From NCBI GenBank assembly GCA_963702755.1, contig CAVPDZ010000009.1, forward strand, positions 992,001 to 1,056,000: 64,000 nucleotides of DNA, read 5' to 3'. The position numbers and the translations under genes were made by a program. Below are positions 19,046 to 26,994 of this stretch, in pieces. Under the pieces are notes generated by a model, which was not told the DNA's origin, ran no database searches, and saw only the letters and a program-made list of their open reading frames with translations. The DNA comes from JAJPKK01 sp963702755 (GTDB lineage: Bacteria; Pseudomonadota; Alphaproteobacteria; Rhizobiales; Xanthobacteraceae). Every line of letters begins with the position of its first letter. Within the stretch, counting starts at the first letter, position 1.

Positions 19046-19432
19046 TCATTGTTGCACATATTGCGCAATGCCTTTGCCGAACGACCAGTTTTCCTTGACG
19101 ACTTCGACAAGGTTGATCACCACGTCATCGGGCCGGACGTTCAATTGCTTGTTGAGATCGTCGACGATGCGCTTGTAGAAGGCTTGCTTGAGCTCGACCG
19201 AGCGCCCCGCCGTCAACGTGATCTGAATGAAGATGATGTCCTGGGTGTAGCGGTTGCCCATATAGCTGTCGGCGAAATTCATTTCCTCAGGCGCGTGCTC
19301 GGTGATGACCTGAAACTTGTCATTCTGCGGAACGTTGATCAGATCGGTCATGGCTTTGTAGACGATCTCGCCCACCGTCTTTCGATATTGCGCAGGTTTG
19401 CCTCGTATCAGATCGATCCGGACGAACGGCAT
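19046..19432 (-). CDS. Tautomerase family protein
   Basis: A 128-residue member of the 4-oxalocrotonate tautomerase superfamily, longer two-motif form. Pro follows the initiator Met (MPFVRIDLIRGK), giving the catalytic N-terminal proline after Met removal. A second half with FIQITLTAGRSVELKQAFYKRIV mirrors the beta-alpha-beta unit. Such enzymes tautomerise keto-enol intermediates in aromatic catabolism; the actual substrate is unknown. The start ATG at 19432 is secure because the Pro-2 is in place. It is convergent with the TctC-like gene. Confidence 0.8.
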   Translation of the reverse strand: MPFVRIDLIRGKPAQYRKTVGEIVYKAMTDLINVPQNDKFQVITEHAPEEMNFADSYMGNRYTQDIIFIQITLTAGRSVELKQAFYKRIVDDLNKQLNVRPDDVVINLVEVVKENWSFGKGIAQYVQQ

Positions 19433-19480
19433 CGCGTGTCTCCTCGGTCGAAGGTTCGCGTTGCCTTCATGTAGGTCAGA

Positions 19481-19955
19481 TCAACGACTGCGCGAGGCCA
19501 AAAATCTCCTCATTTGTCGTCCCTTGCCCGAAATGAGGGCAAGTTCGGCGGCGTCCCAATCGAAAAATTCCCACCCAAGCTTTTCATAGTACCCGATGGC
19601 GTCCGCCACCGCGTTGACAAAGAGCGTGTGCAGGCCGAGCGTCACAGCAAAATCATCCACCATTGCTGCGAGCTTGGTTCCGTGGCCTTGCCTTTGAACG
19701 TCGCCGCGAACGGCGACGAGCCGCACGATGCCGGTTCCATCGCCGCGATCGTCGAGCCGGGTCGTACCGATTGGCTGAGCATCAAGTTTGAGGAGCAAGG
19801 AATAACGATTGGGTAGCCGCTCCTCAGGGCGCTTGTCGTCGTAGCCGGTGAGCCCTCGTGCGGTCCATAAGACGTCGCGCCTGATCGCGTGATAGCTCGC
19901 CCAATCCGCGTCGTCCCTGCACTCGAATGAGCTCGTAGGTCATCGTCTCGGCCAT
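19481..19955 (-). CDS. GNAT family N-acetyltransferase (frameshifted)
   Basis: About 157 residues when repaired. ATG at 19955 (or 19943) begins MAETMTYELIRVQ. One extra G in a GGG run near 19916 breaks the frame, after which the reading continues DDADWASYHAIRRDV and TARGLTGYDDKRPEE. The acetyl-CoA binding motif A is RLVAVRGDVQRQGHGTKL, followed by FVNAVADAIGYYEKLGWEFF, typical of GNAT enzymes. The substrate is unknown. It is followed on the same strand by the tautomerase gene, 48 bp away. Confidence 0.75.
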
Positions 19956-20112
19956 GCGCAGCAACGGTTCGCCTTGGAGGTTGCTGCCGACGCGGTTATT
20001 TGTCATCTGATTTCGTTTGGTTTTGATCGCCTCTGCGTCACGTTGACCCTGCAGTTTTCCACGCCGTTCACCCGGCCGACCCTTTGCTGTCCGGATCATC
20101 TACAATGACGCC

Positions 20113-21981
20113 GTGCGAATCAGGGCGTCATGTGATGCCCGCCAAAGGCGCGTCATGTTGGCCCCCCAGTCCAATCGGCATTTTCTTGGCGTCGAGTGCT
20201 CCGCGACGGGGCGGGCGTGGCGCGACCGGCTTGACGATCGGGCGAGCGCGCGGGCGTTGACGATCGTGCAGCGTCACGGCTTGTCGGAGTTGCTCGCCCG
20301 GATCATTGCCGGACGCAATGTGGACGCGGACGCGGTTGCGGCCTTTCTCGATCCGACCATCAAGCAGCTGATGCCGGACCCCGACGTGCTCACCGACATG
20401 CCGGCGGCCGCTGGTCGGATCGCGGATGCGGTCGTGCGCGGCGAGAAGGTTGCAATCTTCGGCGACTACGATGTGGATGGGGCGACGTCGGCCGCTGTCG
20501 TCGCAACGTTCCTGCGCGTCGCCGGCCTCGATCCCAAGGTCTACATCCCGGACCGCATTTTCGAAGGCTACGGACCGAATGTGGATGCGATCCGCATGCT
20601 GGCGGGGCAGGGCGCAACGCTGCTCATCACCGTCGATTGCGGCACCACCAGCGTCGAGCCGCTGGCCGAGGCCGAGCGGCTCGGCCTCGACACCGTGGTG
20701 ATCGATCATCATCAGGCCGACGAGGCGCTGCCGGCGGCGAAGGCCATCGTCAATCCGAACCGGCTCGACGATCTCTCCGGCCTCGGCCATCTCGCCGCCG
20801 TCGGGCTGGCGTTCCTCGCCGTCGTCGCGGTCAATCGCGAGTTGCGTCGGCGCGGTTTTTGGACCGCGGCTCGCCCGGAGCCTGCGCTCCTCGATTTCCT
20901 CGACCTCGTCGCGCTCGGCACTGTCGCCGATGTGGTGCCGCTCATCGGGCTCAATCGCGCGTTCGTTGCCAAGGGCCTGATCGCCATGCGGCGGCGCGAG
21001 CGGGTCGGCCTCACCGCGCTCATCGACGTGGCGCGGCTCACCGGACCGCCGGAGCCCTGGCACCTCGGCTATATGCTGGGGCCGCGCATCAATGCCGGCG
21101 GCCGCATCGGCCGGGCCGATCTCGGCGCGCAGCTGCTGTTGTGCGCCGACCCGATCGAGGCTGCCGCGCTCGCCGCCGAGCTCGACCGCCTCAACCGCGA
21201 ACGCCAGGCAATCGAGCTCGCTGCTGTCGCCGAGGCGGAGGCCGAGGCGATGGCGGCGCTCGGCATCGAGGAGAAGGGTGCCGTGGTGGTGACGGCTTCG
21301 CCGCGCTGGCATCCGGGCGTGGTCGGCCTCGTTGCCGCGCGGCTGAAGGAGCGATTCGATCGCCCGGCATTCGCGATCGCGCTCGGCGCGGGCGAAACCG
21401 GCACCGGCTCGGGGCGCTCCGTGCCGGGCGTCGATCTCGGCCGCGCGGTGCGCCACGCGGTCGCCGCGGGGCTGATCGAGAAGGGCGGCGGCCACGCCAT
21501 GGCGGCCGGCATCACGCTGCGCAAGGACCGGCTCGGCGCGTTCCGCGCGTTCCTCGAGGAAAGTCTCAGCGCCGACGTGGAGAACGCGCGGCGTGACGAC
21601 GCGTTGCTGGTCGACGGCGCGCTCACCGCACGCGCCGCAACGGCCGAACTCCATGCGGAATTGGCCGCTGCAGGCCCATTCGGAGCCGGCAATCCAGAGC
21701 CAATCATCGCATTGCCGGCGCACACCATCGCCTATGCCGAGGAGGTCGGCCAGGCCCACGTGCGCGCGCGGCTCGCCGCCGGCGACGGCGCAGCGCTCGA
21801 CGCCATCGCCTTCCGCGCCGCGGGGCAGAAGCTCGGCCACGCGCTCCTCAAGAACCGCGGCCGCAGCATGCACGTCGCCGGGACTCTCGCGGTCGACCGT
21901 TGGCAAGGCAACGAGCGGCTCCAACTGCGCCTGCTCGACGTCGCGCCCACCGACCCGCTCGACCGGTTGCGGCCACCGTAA
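20113..21981 (+). CDS. recJ: Single-stranded-DNA-specific exonuclease RecJ
   Basis: RecJ degrades single-stranded DNA 5' to 3' in RecF-pathway recombination, mismatch repair and base-excision repair. Of 622 residues, the DHH domain holds the metal motifs GDYDVDGATSA (motif I), VIDHHQ (motif III) and GTVADVVPL (motif IV). The DHHA1 domain follows with WHPGVVGLVAARLKERF and the GGGHAMAAG motif, then a C-terminal OB-fold segment. A GTG start at 20113 is annotated; an internal ATG at 20155 (MLAPQSNRHF) also fits the family N terminus. The frame is intact throughout. It is divergent from the GNAT gene. Confidence 0.93.
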   Translation: MRIRASCDARQRRVMLAPQSNRHFLGVECSATGRAWRDRLDDRASARALTIVQRHGLSELLARIIAGRNVDADAVAAFLDPTIKQLMPDPDVLTDMPAAAGRIADAVVRGEKVAIFGDYDVDGATSAAVVATFLRVAGLDPKVYIPDRIFEGYGPNVDAIRMLAGQGATLLITVDCGTTSVEPLAEAERLGLDTVVIDHHQADEALPAAKAIVNPNRLDDLSGLGHLAAVGLAFLAVVAVNRELRRRGFWTAARPEPALLDFLDLVALGTVADVVPLIGLNRAFVAKGLIAMRRRERVGLTALIDVARLTGPPEPWHLGYMLGPRINAGGRIGRADLGAQLLLCADPIEAAALAAELDRLNRERQAIELAAVAEAEAEAMAALGIEEKGAVVVTASPRWHPGVVGLVAARLKERFDRPAFAIALGAGETGTGSGRSVPGVDLGRAVRHAVAAGLIEKGGGHAMAAGITLRKDRLGAFRAFLEESLSADVENARRDDALLVDGALTARAATAELHAELAAAGPFGAGNPEPIIALPAHTIAYAEEVGQAHVRARLAAGDGAALDAIAFRAAGQKLGHALLKNRGRSMHVAGTLAVDRWQGNERLQLRLLDVAPTDPLDRLRPP

Positions 21982-22077
21982 GGTGCGCGGAAGGCGGCTG
22001 AGGCCGGCGTCAGGCGGAGTGGCACGCGCGGCGCCGGCGCGCTATACCAACGCCGTCTCGCACATCCGGAATGATCC

Positions 22078-23067
22078 ATGTCCAATCTCAATCTCTCGGT
22101 CGCGGTCGGCGACTACGACCGCAATCGTCCGCTCATCAACGGCGCCGTTCGCATCGACGGGGTCGATCCCGTATTCATGACTCTGTCGCCGGAGGAAATC
22201 TTCTTCCGCGCGTTTCGCTCGGTTGATTTCGATATCTGCGAGCTGTCGCTGTCGAGCTATACGGTCAAGACCGCGCTCGGCGAGTGTCCCTACGTCGGCA
22301 TTCCCGCCTTCGTGTCGAAGGCGTTCCGCCACACCTCGATCTATGTGCGCACCGATCGCATCAAGGAGCCCAAGGACCTCAAGGGCAAGAAGGTCGGCGT
22401 GCCGGAATATCAGCTGACCGCGAATGTGTGGGCGCGCGCGATCCTGGAGGACGACTTCGGCGTGAAGCCGTCGGATATCCATTGGATCAGGGGCGGCATC
22501 GAGCACGCCGGGCGGCCCGAAAAGGTCACGATCAAGCTGCCGCCGGGAGTACGGCTCGACGACGCCCCCGAAGGCGCAACGATTTCCGCGCTTCTTGATT
22601 CAGGCGAGATCGACGGCTTCATCGCGCCGCGGCCGCCGGTCTTCATCGAACGCGGCCATCCCAATGTCGGCTGGCTGTTCCGCGATCCGGTGGCGGCCGC
22701 GAAGGACTGGTACAAGCGCACCGGCATCTTCCCGATCATGCATCTGATCGGCATTCGCCGCACGCTCGCCGAGAAGCATCCATGGCTCCCCGTCGCGGTG
22801 TTCAAGGCGTTCGAGCAGTCGAAGACGACGGCGCTGGCGGCTTTGAGCGATACCTCGGCCACCAAGGTGACGCTGCCGTTCGTCGAGGAGACGCTCAAAT
22901 CGGTGCGCGAACTGATGGGCAACGACTTCTGGTCCTACGGCGTCGAGCCGAACCGCACCACGCTCGAGACCTTCCTGCGCCATCATCATTCGCAGGGCCT
23001 GTCGCCCCGGCTGATGAAGGTCGAGGAGATGTTCCACCCCTCGGTCTACGAGACGTTCAAGGTGTGA
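22078..23067 (+). CDS. 4,5-dihydroxyphthalate decarboxylase family protein / NMT1-like binding protein
   Basis: A 329-residue protein with the periplasmic-binding fold of the group annotated as 4,5-dihydroxyphthalate decarboxylase (Pht5) in Proteobacteria. Typical segments are LSVAVGDYDRNRPLINGAV, FDICELSLSSYTV, DLKGKKVGVPEYQLTANVWA and FIAPRPPVFI. It has no signal peptide, unlike an ordinary binding protein, which favours a cytoplasmic enzyme. No other phthalate gene is adjacent, so the reaction is a family-level guess. It ends 3 bp before a palindromic repeat element. Confidence 0.75.
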   Translation: MSNLNLSVAVGDYDRNRPLINGAVRIDGVDPVFMTLSPEEIFFRAFRSVDFDICELSLSSYTVKTALGECPYVGIPAFVSKAFRHTSIYVRTDRIKEPKDLKGKKVGVPEYQLTANVWARAILEDDFGVKPSDIHWIRGGIEHAGRPEKVTIKLPPGVRLDDAPEGATISALLDSGEIDGFIAPRPPVFIERGHPNVGWLFRDPVAAAKDWYKRTGIFPIMHLIGIRRTLAEKHPWLPVAVFKAFEQSKTTALAALSDTSATKVTLPFVEETLKSVRELMGNDFWSYGVEPNRTTLETFLRHHHSQGLSPRLMKVEEMFHPSVYETFKV

Positions 23068-23070
23068 CAC

Positions 23071-23203
23071 GTAGCCCGGATGGAGCGAAGCGCAATCCGG
23101 GATCGGCCTTGCCCAAAAATCGATCTGGCGAAAAGTGCGTTCGCGCTGGTGAGTAAACGCGGCAACACCTGTCCCGGATTGCGCTTTGCTCCATCCGGGC
23201 TAC
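23071..23203. repeat. Inverted-repeat element with 32-bp arms
   Basis: Arms at 23071-23102 and 23172-23203 are reverse complements with one mismatch (left arm opens GTAGCCCGGATGGAGCGAAG). They enclose about 69 bp. The arm sequence is of the kind seen dispersed in rhizobial and other proteobacterial intergenic regions. It lies between convergent genes. Confidence 0.85.
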
Positions 23204-23216
23204 AACTCACCACAAC

Positions 23217-24176
23217 TCACTTCTGGAGCTGGATCAGCTCCGCGAGCTGCTGCTTCGTGAGCGGCGCCGGGATGAATTTGAGCCGCACCGCCTCCTCCAT
23301 CAGCGAATCGAGGCCGTGGATTTCGTCGGGGTCGATGAGAGATCTGGGGAAGAAGTCGTCGCGCACCTGGCGGGCGACCTCCTCCGAGACGCCGACGAAT
23401 GCGGCATAGTCTTTGAGGACCTGCGGATTGCTGCTGTACATGTAGGCGATCAACTCGCGATAGGCGGCCATGAAGCGGCTGATCGCCTCCTTGCGCTTGG
23501 CGAGGGCGTCTGCATTGGCGACCATGGTGCGGATGGTCTGGCCGCGCACCAGCGTCGAGTCCATCGCCCTCGCGATGACGCGGGTCTTGCCCTCTGCGAT
23601 CTCCTTGAGGCCGAACGGCGGTGACGACCAGCCGACATCGACCTGATCGGTCATGACCGCGGTGAGCGTCGATGACGGATTGCCGGTCGCCATCGGCTTT
23701 GCCTTGAGCTTGAATTCGTCGATGAAGGCGCGGACGATGCTGTTGGTGGACGAGCCGTTGGTCGAATAGGCGATGGTGTTCTTGTCGGTCATCTCGGCGA
23801 GCGTCTTGAACGGCGCCGACGTCTTTGCATACCAGTAGTCGGCGGCCCCTGTCGCTTCGGCGCCGATGATGCGGACCGGCGCGCCCTTCGCGTAGGCCGC
23901 CATGGCGCCGAGCGTGCCGACCGCGAGCCCGATATCGACGCTGCCGGCGATCACCGGCTGCAGCGTCTCGCCGCTGCCCGACGTGTAGATCATCTCGAGC
24001 GTGATGCCGTGCTTCTTGTAGATGCCGGCCTCGTTGCCGAGCTGCGTGATCGACGTGTCCCAGTTGCCGCGCTGGCCGATGGTGAGCTTGATGACGTCGT
24101 CCGCGCGAACGGCGGCCGTGCCGAGCGAAGCGATCGCCGCGCCGAGGATGAGCGCGCGACAGGCGAGATGCTTCAT
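23217..24176 (-). CDS. ABC transporter substrate-binding protein (SsuA/NMT1 type)
   Basis: Periplasmic receptor of about 319 residues for the importer encoded at 24410-26819. A cleavable signal peptide (MKHLACRALILGAAIASLG...VRADD) is followed by IKLTIGQRGNWDTSITQLG. The SsuA/ThiY/NitT-type core includes AGSVDIGLAVGTLGAMAAY, IAYSTNGSSTNSIVRAF and DQVDVGWSSPPFGL. The start at ATG 24176 has a GGAGG-like site; longer upstream readings add an unlikely basic leader. The substrate of this class (sulfonates, nitrate, pyrimidines, phthalates) cannot be read from sequence. A 160-bp palindromic element separates it from the permease genes on the same strand. Confidence 0.83.
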   Translation of the reverse strand: MKHLACRALILGAAIASLGTAAVRADDVIKLTIGQRGNWDTSITQLGNEAGIYKKHGITLEMIYTSGSGETLQPVIAGSVDIGLAVGTLGAMAAYAKGAPVRIIGAEATGAADYWYAKTSAPFKTLAEMTDKNTIAYSTNGSSTNSIVRAFIDEFKLKAKPMATGNPSSTLTAVMTDQVDVGWSSPPFGLKEIAEGKTRVIARAMDSTLVRGQTIRTMVANADALAKRKEAISRFMAAYRELIAYMYSSNPQVLKDYAAFVGVSEEVARQVRDDFFPRSLIDPDEIHGLDSLMEEAVRLKFIPAPLTKQQLAELIQLQK

Positions 24177-24227
24177 CGTGTTTCCTCCTGTTTTTATCAT
24201 CTTCGTGCGTCTCTCGTATCTTAACCG

Positions 24228-24387
24228 GTAGGGTGGGCAAAGGCGGCCAAAACGCTGCCGTTTTTGCGAAGCCTCTGGTCCGCCGTGCCCACGCGGACAG
24301 TCGCCTAATTTACGCGGTCCGCGTGGGCACGGCGGAACCAAAGCCGTGCGAAATTTGCATCGTCTCGGCCGCCTTTGCCCACCCTAC
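24228..24387. repeat. Nested inverted-repeat element (MITE-like)
   Basis: Outer perfect 21-bp arms are at 24228-24248 and 24367-24387 (GTAGGGTGGGCAAAGGCGGC and one more base). Inner perfect 20-bp arms are at 24279-24298 and 24318-24337 (TCCGCCGTGCCCACGCGGAC). The whole 160-bp unit can fold into a double-stem structure. It carries no open reading frame and lies between the receptor and permease genes of one transporter. Confidence 0.88.
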
Positions 24388-24409
24388 GACCCTCGTCCTC
24401 GGCACGATG

Positions 24410-25216
24410 TCATCGCGGCCTGATCGTGCCGAGACCGCCGAGGCGGCCGACGAGCGCGTTGGCGCCGATCGCGAGCACGAATAGCACGATCAGCATCGCA
24501 TACATGCGCGGCATGTCGAACAGGCTGTAGGCCTGGATGATGAGGAAGCCGACGCCGCGGTTGGAGAGCTTGGTCTCGGCCAGCAGCGTGCCGATGATGG
24601 CGACACCGAGACCGAGCCGCACGCCGTTGATGATCGGATGGCGCATCGCCGGCAGATAGATCTTCGTCGCCATCTGCCAGGCGTTGGCGCGAAAGCTCTT
24701 GCCGACGCGGATCAGCACCTGATCGATCTGGCGCATGCCGGCCGCGGTCGATAGCGCGATCGGGAAGAAGCAGGAGAGAGCGCCCATCGCGACCTTCGAT
24801 CCGGGGCCGACTCCGAACCACATGATCATCACCGGGAAGAAGATGATCTTGGGCGTCGGCCCAAGATAGTAGAGGTAAGGTTCATAGGCTTTCGCGAGCA
24901 GCTTGTTGCTGCCGAGGACGAGGCCGACCACGAGACCGCCCACGCCTCCGATCAGGAGCCCGATGCCGACTTCGCCGGCGGTGACGCCGAGATTCCAATA
25001 ATAGTCGGGCGACGACAGCAGCTTGACGATCGCGCTTCCAATCGCGCCCAGCGAGGGCACCACGTCGCGATAGAACAGCTCCAACCGCGACACGGTCTCC
25101 CAGAGCAGGAGCCACGCGACGATGATCGCGATCCGCACCAGCGTAACCGGATCGGTCCAGACGGCCGGGGCCGTCGTCAGCCTCAGTTGACCGGCCTCAG
25201 CCATCGCTCGATCCAT
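24410..25216 (-). CDS. ABC transporter permease (SsuC/NitT-TauT type)
   Basis: Inner-membrane permease of 268 residues with about six hydrophobic helices. The cytoplasmic EAA loop contacting the ATPase is visible in VLIRVGKSFRANAWQMATKIYLPAM (about residues 165-190). It is the second of two permease genes, so the importer uses a heterodimeric channel. Its ATG at 25216 lies inside the end of the first permease gene, a 34-bp overlap, indicating coupled translation. Substrate unknown. Confidence 0.85.
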   Translation of the reverse strand: MDRAMAEAGQLRLTTAPAVWTDPVTLVRIAIIVAWLLLWETVSRLELFYRDVVPSLGAIGSAIVKLLSSPDYYWNLGVTAGEVGIGLLIGGVGGLVVGLVLGSNKLLAKAYEPYLYYLGPTPKIIFFPVMIMWFGVGPGSKVAMGALSCFFPIALSTAAGMRQIDQVLIRVGKSFRANAWQMATKIYLPAMRHPIINGVRLGLGVAIIGTLLAETKLSNRGVGFLIIQAYSLFDMPRMYAMLIVLFVLAIGANALVGRLGGLGTIRPR

Positions 25217-25959
25217 TCGGTTATGACGAAGAACACGACGCTCACCAGAATCACGAAGCAGATCGCCGCGTAGGTGCCGGGCAGATCGTAGCGTTCGGCG
25301 AGATCGTTGATGAGCTGGCCGAGCCCGCCGAAATTGATCAGGAACTCGACGCCGACCACATTGATCAGGGTGAAGATGAGCCCGAGCCGCACGCCGACGA
25401 AGATCGTCGGCAGCGCTGCCGGGAACAGGATTTTCGCGAACAGTTGCGGCGAGGTGAGATTGAAGCTCTTCCCCACATTGATGAGGACGCGGCGCGTCCC
25501 GGCGAGACCCTCAATGGTCTTGAGGATCACCGGCGGCAGGCCGGCGACGAACCCCATCATGATGATGGTCCACATGTTGCGGCCGAAAATGACGAGGAAC
25601 AGCGGATACATCAGCACGGTCGGGGCGGACGCCGCGGCCGCCACCCAGGTCTCCGTGGCGCGGCGCAGCAGATTGAACCGAAACAGCAGCAGCCCGAGCG
25701 CGACCCCGACGACGGTGATCATCGCGCCTGCGGTAAAGGCCTCGAAGAAGGTGAGGCGGAATCGATCGGCAATGTCCTCCTCGGTGATGACGCGGCCGAA
25801 TGCCATTGCGATCTGCGACGGCATCGGCACGATGAATCGATTGATGACGCCGACGCGGATCAGGATTTCGACGGCGAGGATCGCGATAATCAGCGAGCCG
25901 AAGCCCAGCGCCGGCGGGACGATGCGCGAGCGCGCAAGAGACGCGGACGTCACGGTCAC
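25183..25959 (-). CDS. ABC transporter permease (SsuC/NitT-TauT type)
   Basis: First permease of the importer, 258 residues from GTG at 25959. This start is chosen because the GTGA overlaps the ATPase stop codon; longer readings overlap the ATPase gene heavily. Six or so transmembrane helices are evident, with the EAA loop in VLINVGKSFNLTSPQLFAKILFPA (about residues 155-180). It differs substantially from its partner permease, so the pair is not a recent duplication. Located between the ATPase and second permease genes in one operon. Confidence 0.83.
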   Translation of the reverse strand: MTVTSASLARSRIVPPALGFGSLIIAILAVEILIRVGVINRFIVPMPSQIAMAFGRVITEEDIADRFRLTFFEAFTAGAMITVVGVALGLLLFRFNLLRRATETWVAAAASAPTVLMYPLFLVIFGRNMWTIIMMGFVAGLPPVILKTIEGLAGTRRVLINVGKSFNLTSPQLFAKILFPAALPTIFVGVRLGLIFTLINVVGVEFLINFGGLGQLINDLAERYDLPGTYAAICFVILVSVVFFVITEWIERWLRPVN

Positions 25960-26819
25960 GGTCCGTGATGGTGGTGCAGCATGCGGCTTTCCTCGTCCTG
26001 CATGCCGCGGCTTGCCTCTTCGCGCAGGTCGCTCCACAGCTGCGCCACGTAATGGCCGAAGGCTTCGCTCGACACGACTTCGGACGAGCGCGGGCGCGGC
26101 AGGTCGATCTCGATGATGCGCTTCACCCGACCGGGTCGATAGGTCATCACCAGGATGCGGTCGGCAAGCTGCACCGCTTCGGTGATGTTGTGGGTGATGA
26201 GGAGCGTCGTCTGCTTGAGCTGCTGCTGGATCTGCAGCACCTTGTCGCCGAGCAGCAGCCGGGTCTGCTCATCGAGCGATGCGAACGGCTCGTCCATCAG
26301 CAGGATTTTCGGCTCGGAGGCGAGCGTGCGGGCAATGGCGACGCGCTGGCGCATGCCGCCGGAGAGTTCGGCGGGATAACGGTTCTCGAAGCCGCCGAGC
26401 CCGACGAGGGCGATGAATTTCTTGGCCTTGTCGTGGCGCGCGGCCTTGCCCATGCCGGCGATCTCGAGCGGGAAAGCGACATTCTCGATCACGGTGCGCC
26501 AGGGAAAGGTCGACTCCTCCTGAAACACCATGCCGATTGCCGGATGCGGACCATGAACGGTTTCGCCGGCGACCGTGACGATGCCGCCGTAGCCGTCGGT
26601 CAGTCCGCCGATGACGTTGAACAGGGTCGACTTGCCGCAGCCGGATGGGCCGATCACCGCCAGGAATTCGCCGGGCCGCACGCTCAGCGAGACGCGGTCG
26701 ACCGCGACCAGCGGCCCTTCGGGAGTATCGAACTGCTTGATGATGTCGTTGACCACCAGGATGCCGCGCTCGGACGGCGCATTTGCGGCGGTCTTGGACA
26801 AGGTGGAAACGCTCGCCAT
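25956..26819 (-). CDS. ABC transporter ATP-binding protein (SsuB/TauB type)
   Basis: ATPase of 287 residues driving the importer. Walker A GPSGCGKSTLFNVIGG (about 54-69), Q-loop VFQEESTFPW, signature LSGGMRQRVAIAR, Walker B ILLMDEPFASLD and switch His in LLITHNITEA are all present. ATG at 26819 begins MASVSTLSK. The C terminus ends with an unusual HHHH stretch before GP. It is first in an operon ATPase-permease-permease, with the receptor gene further downstream beyond a repeat element. Confidence 0.9.
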   Translation of the reverse strand: MASVSTLSKTAANAPSERGILVVNDIIKQFDTPEGPLVAVDRVSLSVRPGEFLAVIGPSGCGKSTLFNVIGGLTDGYGGIVTVAGETVHGPHPAIGMVFQEESTFPWRTVIENVAFPLEIAGMGKAARHDKAKKFIALVGLGGFENRYPAELSGGMRQRVAIARTLASEPKILLMDEPFASLDEQTRLLLGDKVLQIQQQLKQTTLLITHNITEAVQLADRILVMTYRPGRVKRIIEIDLPRPRSSEVVSSEAFGHYVAQLWSDLREEASRGMQDEESRMLHHHHGP

Positions 26820-26842
26820 GAATAACCTTGTTTCTAACTTCA

Positions 26843-26985
26843 CCTCCCCCTGGAGGGGGGAGGTCGGCCGCGCAGCGGCCGGGAGGGGGTGACAGCGGTG
26901 CAACAATCTCGATGCAGAACATCTTTGCACCGCTGTCACCCCACCCCGCTCGCTTCGCGAGCGACCCTCCCCCTCCAGGGGAGGG
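26843..26985. repeat. GC-rich cruciform repeat element
   Basis: Imperfect outer arms at about 26843-26862 and 26965-26985 (CCTCCCCCTGGAGGGG type). A perfect 16-bp inverted repeat (GGTGACAGCGGTGCAA) lies at 26888-26903 and 26925-26940. Small hairpins GGCCGCGCAGCGGCC (26866-26880) and GCTCGCTTCGCGAGC (26948-26962) sit in between. It fills the gap between the ThDP enzyme and the ATPase gene and could act as a terminator or processing signal for either. Confidence 0.82.
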
Positions 26986-26994
26986 CCGAGAAAC

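Noticed and set aside
20128..21924. A 598-residue minus-strand frame opposite recJ
   Set aside because: Shadow of recJ; the recJ motifs on the plus strand are intact.
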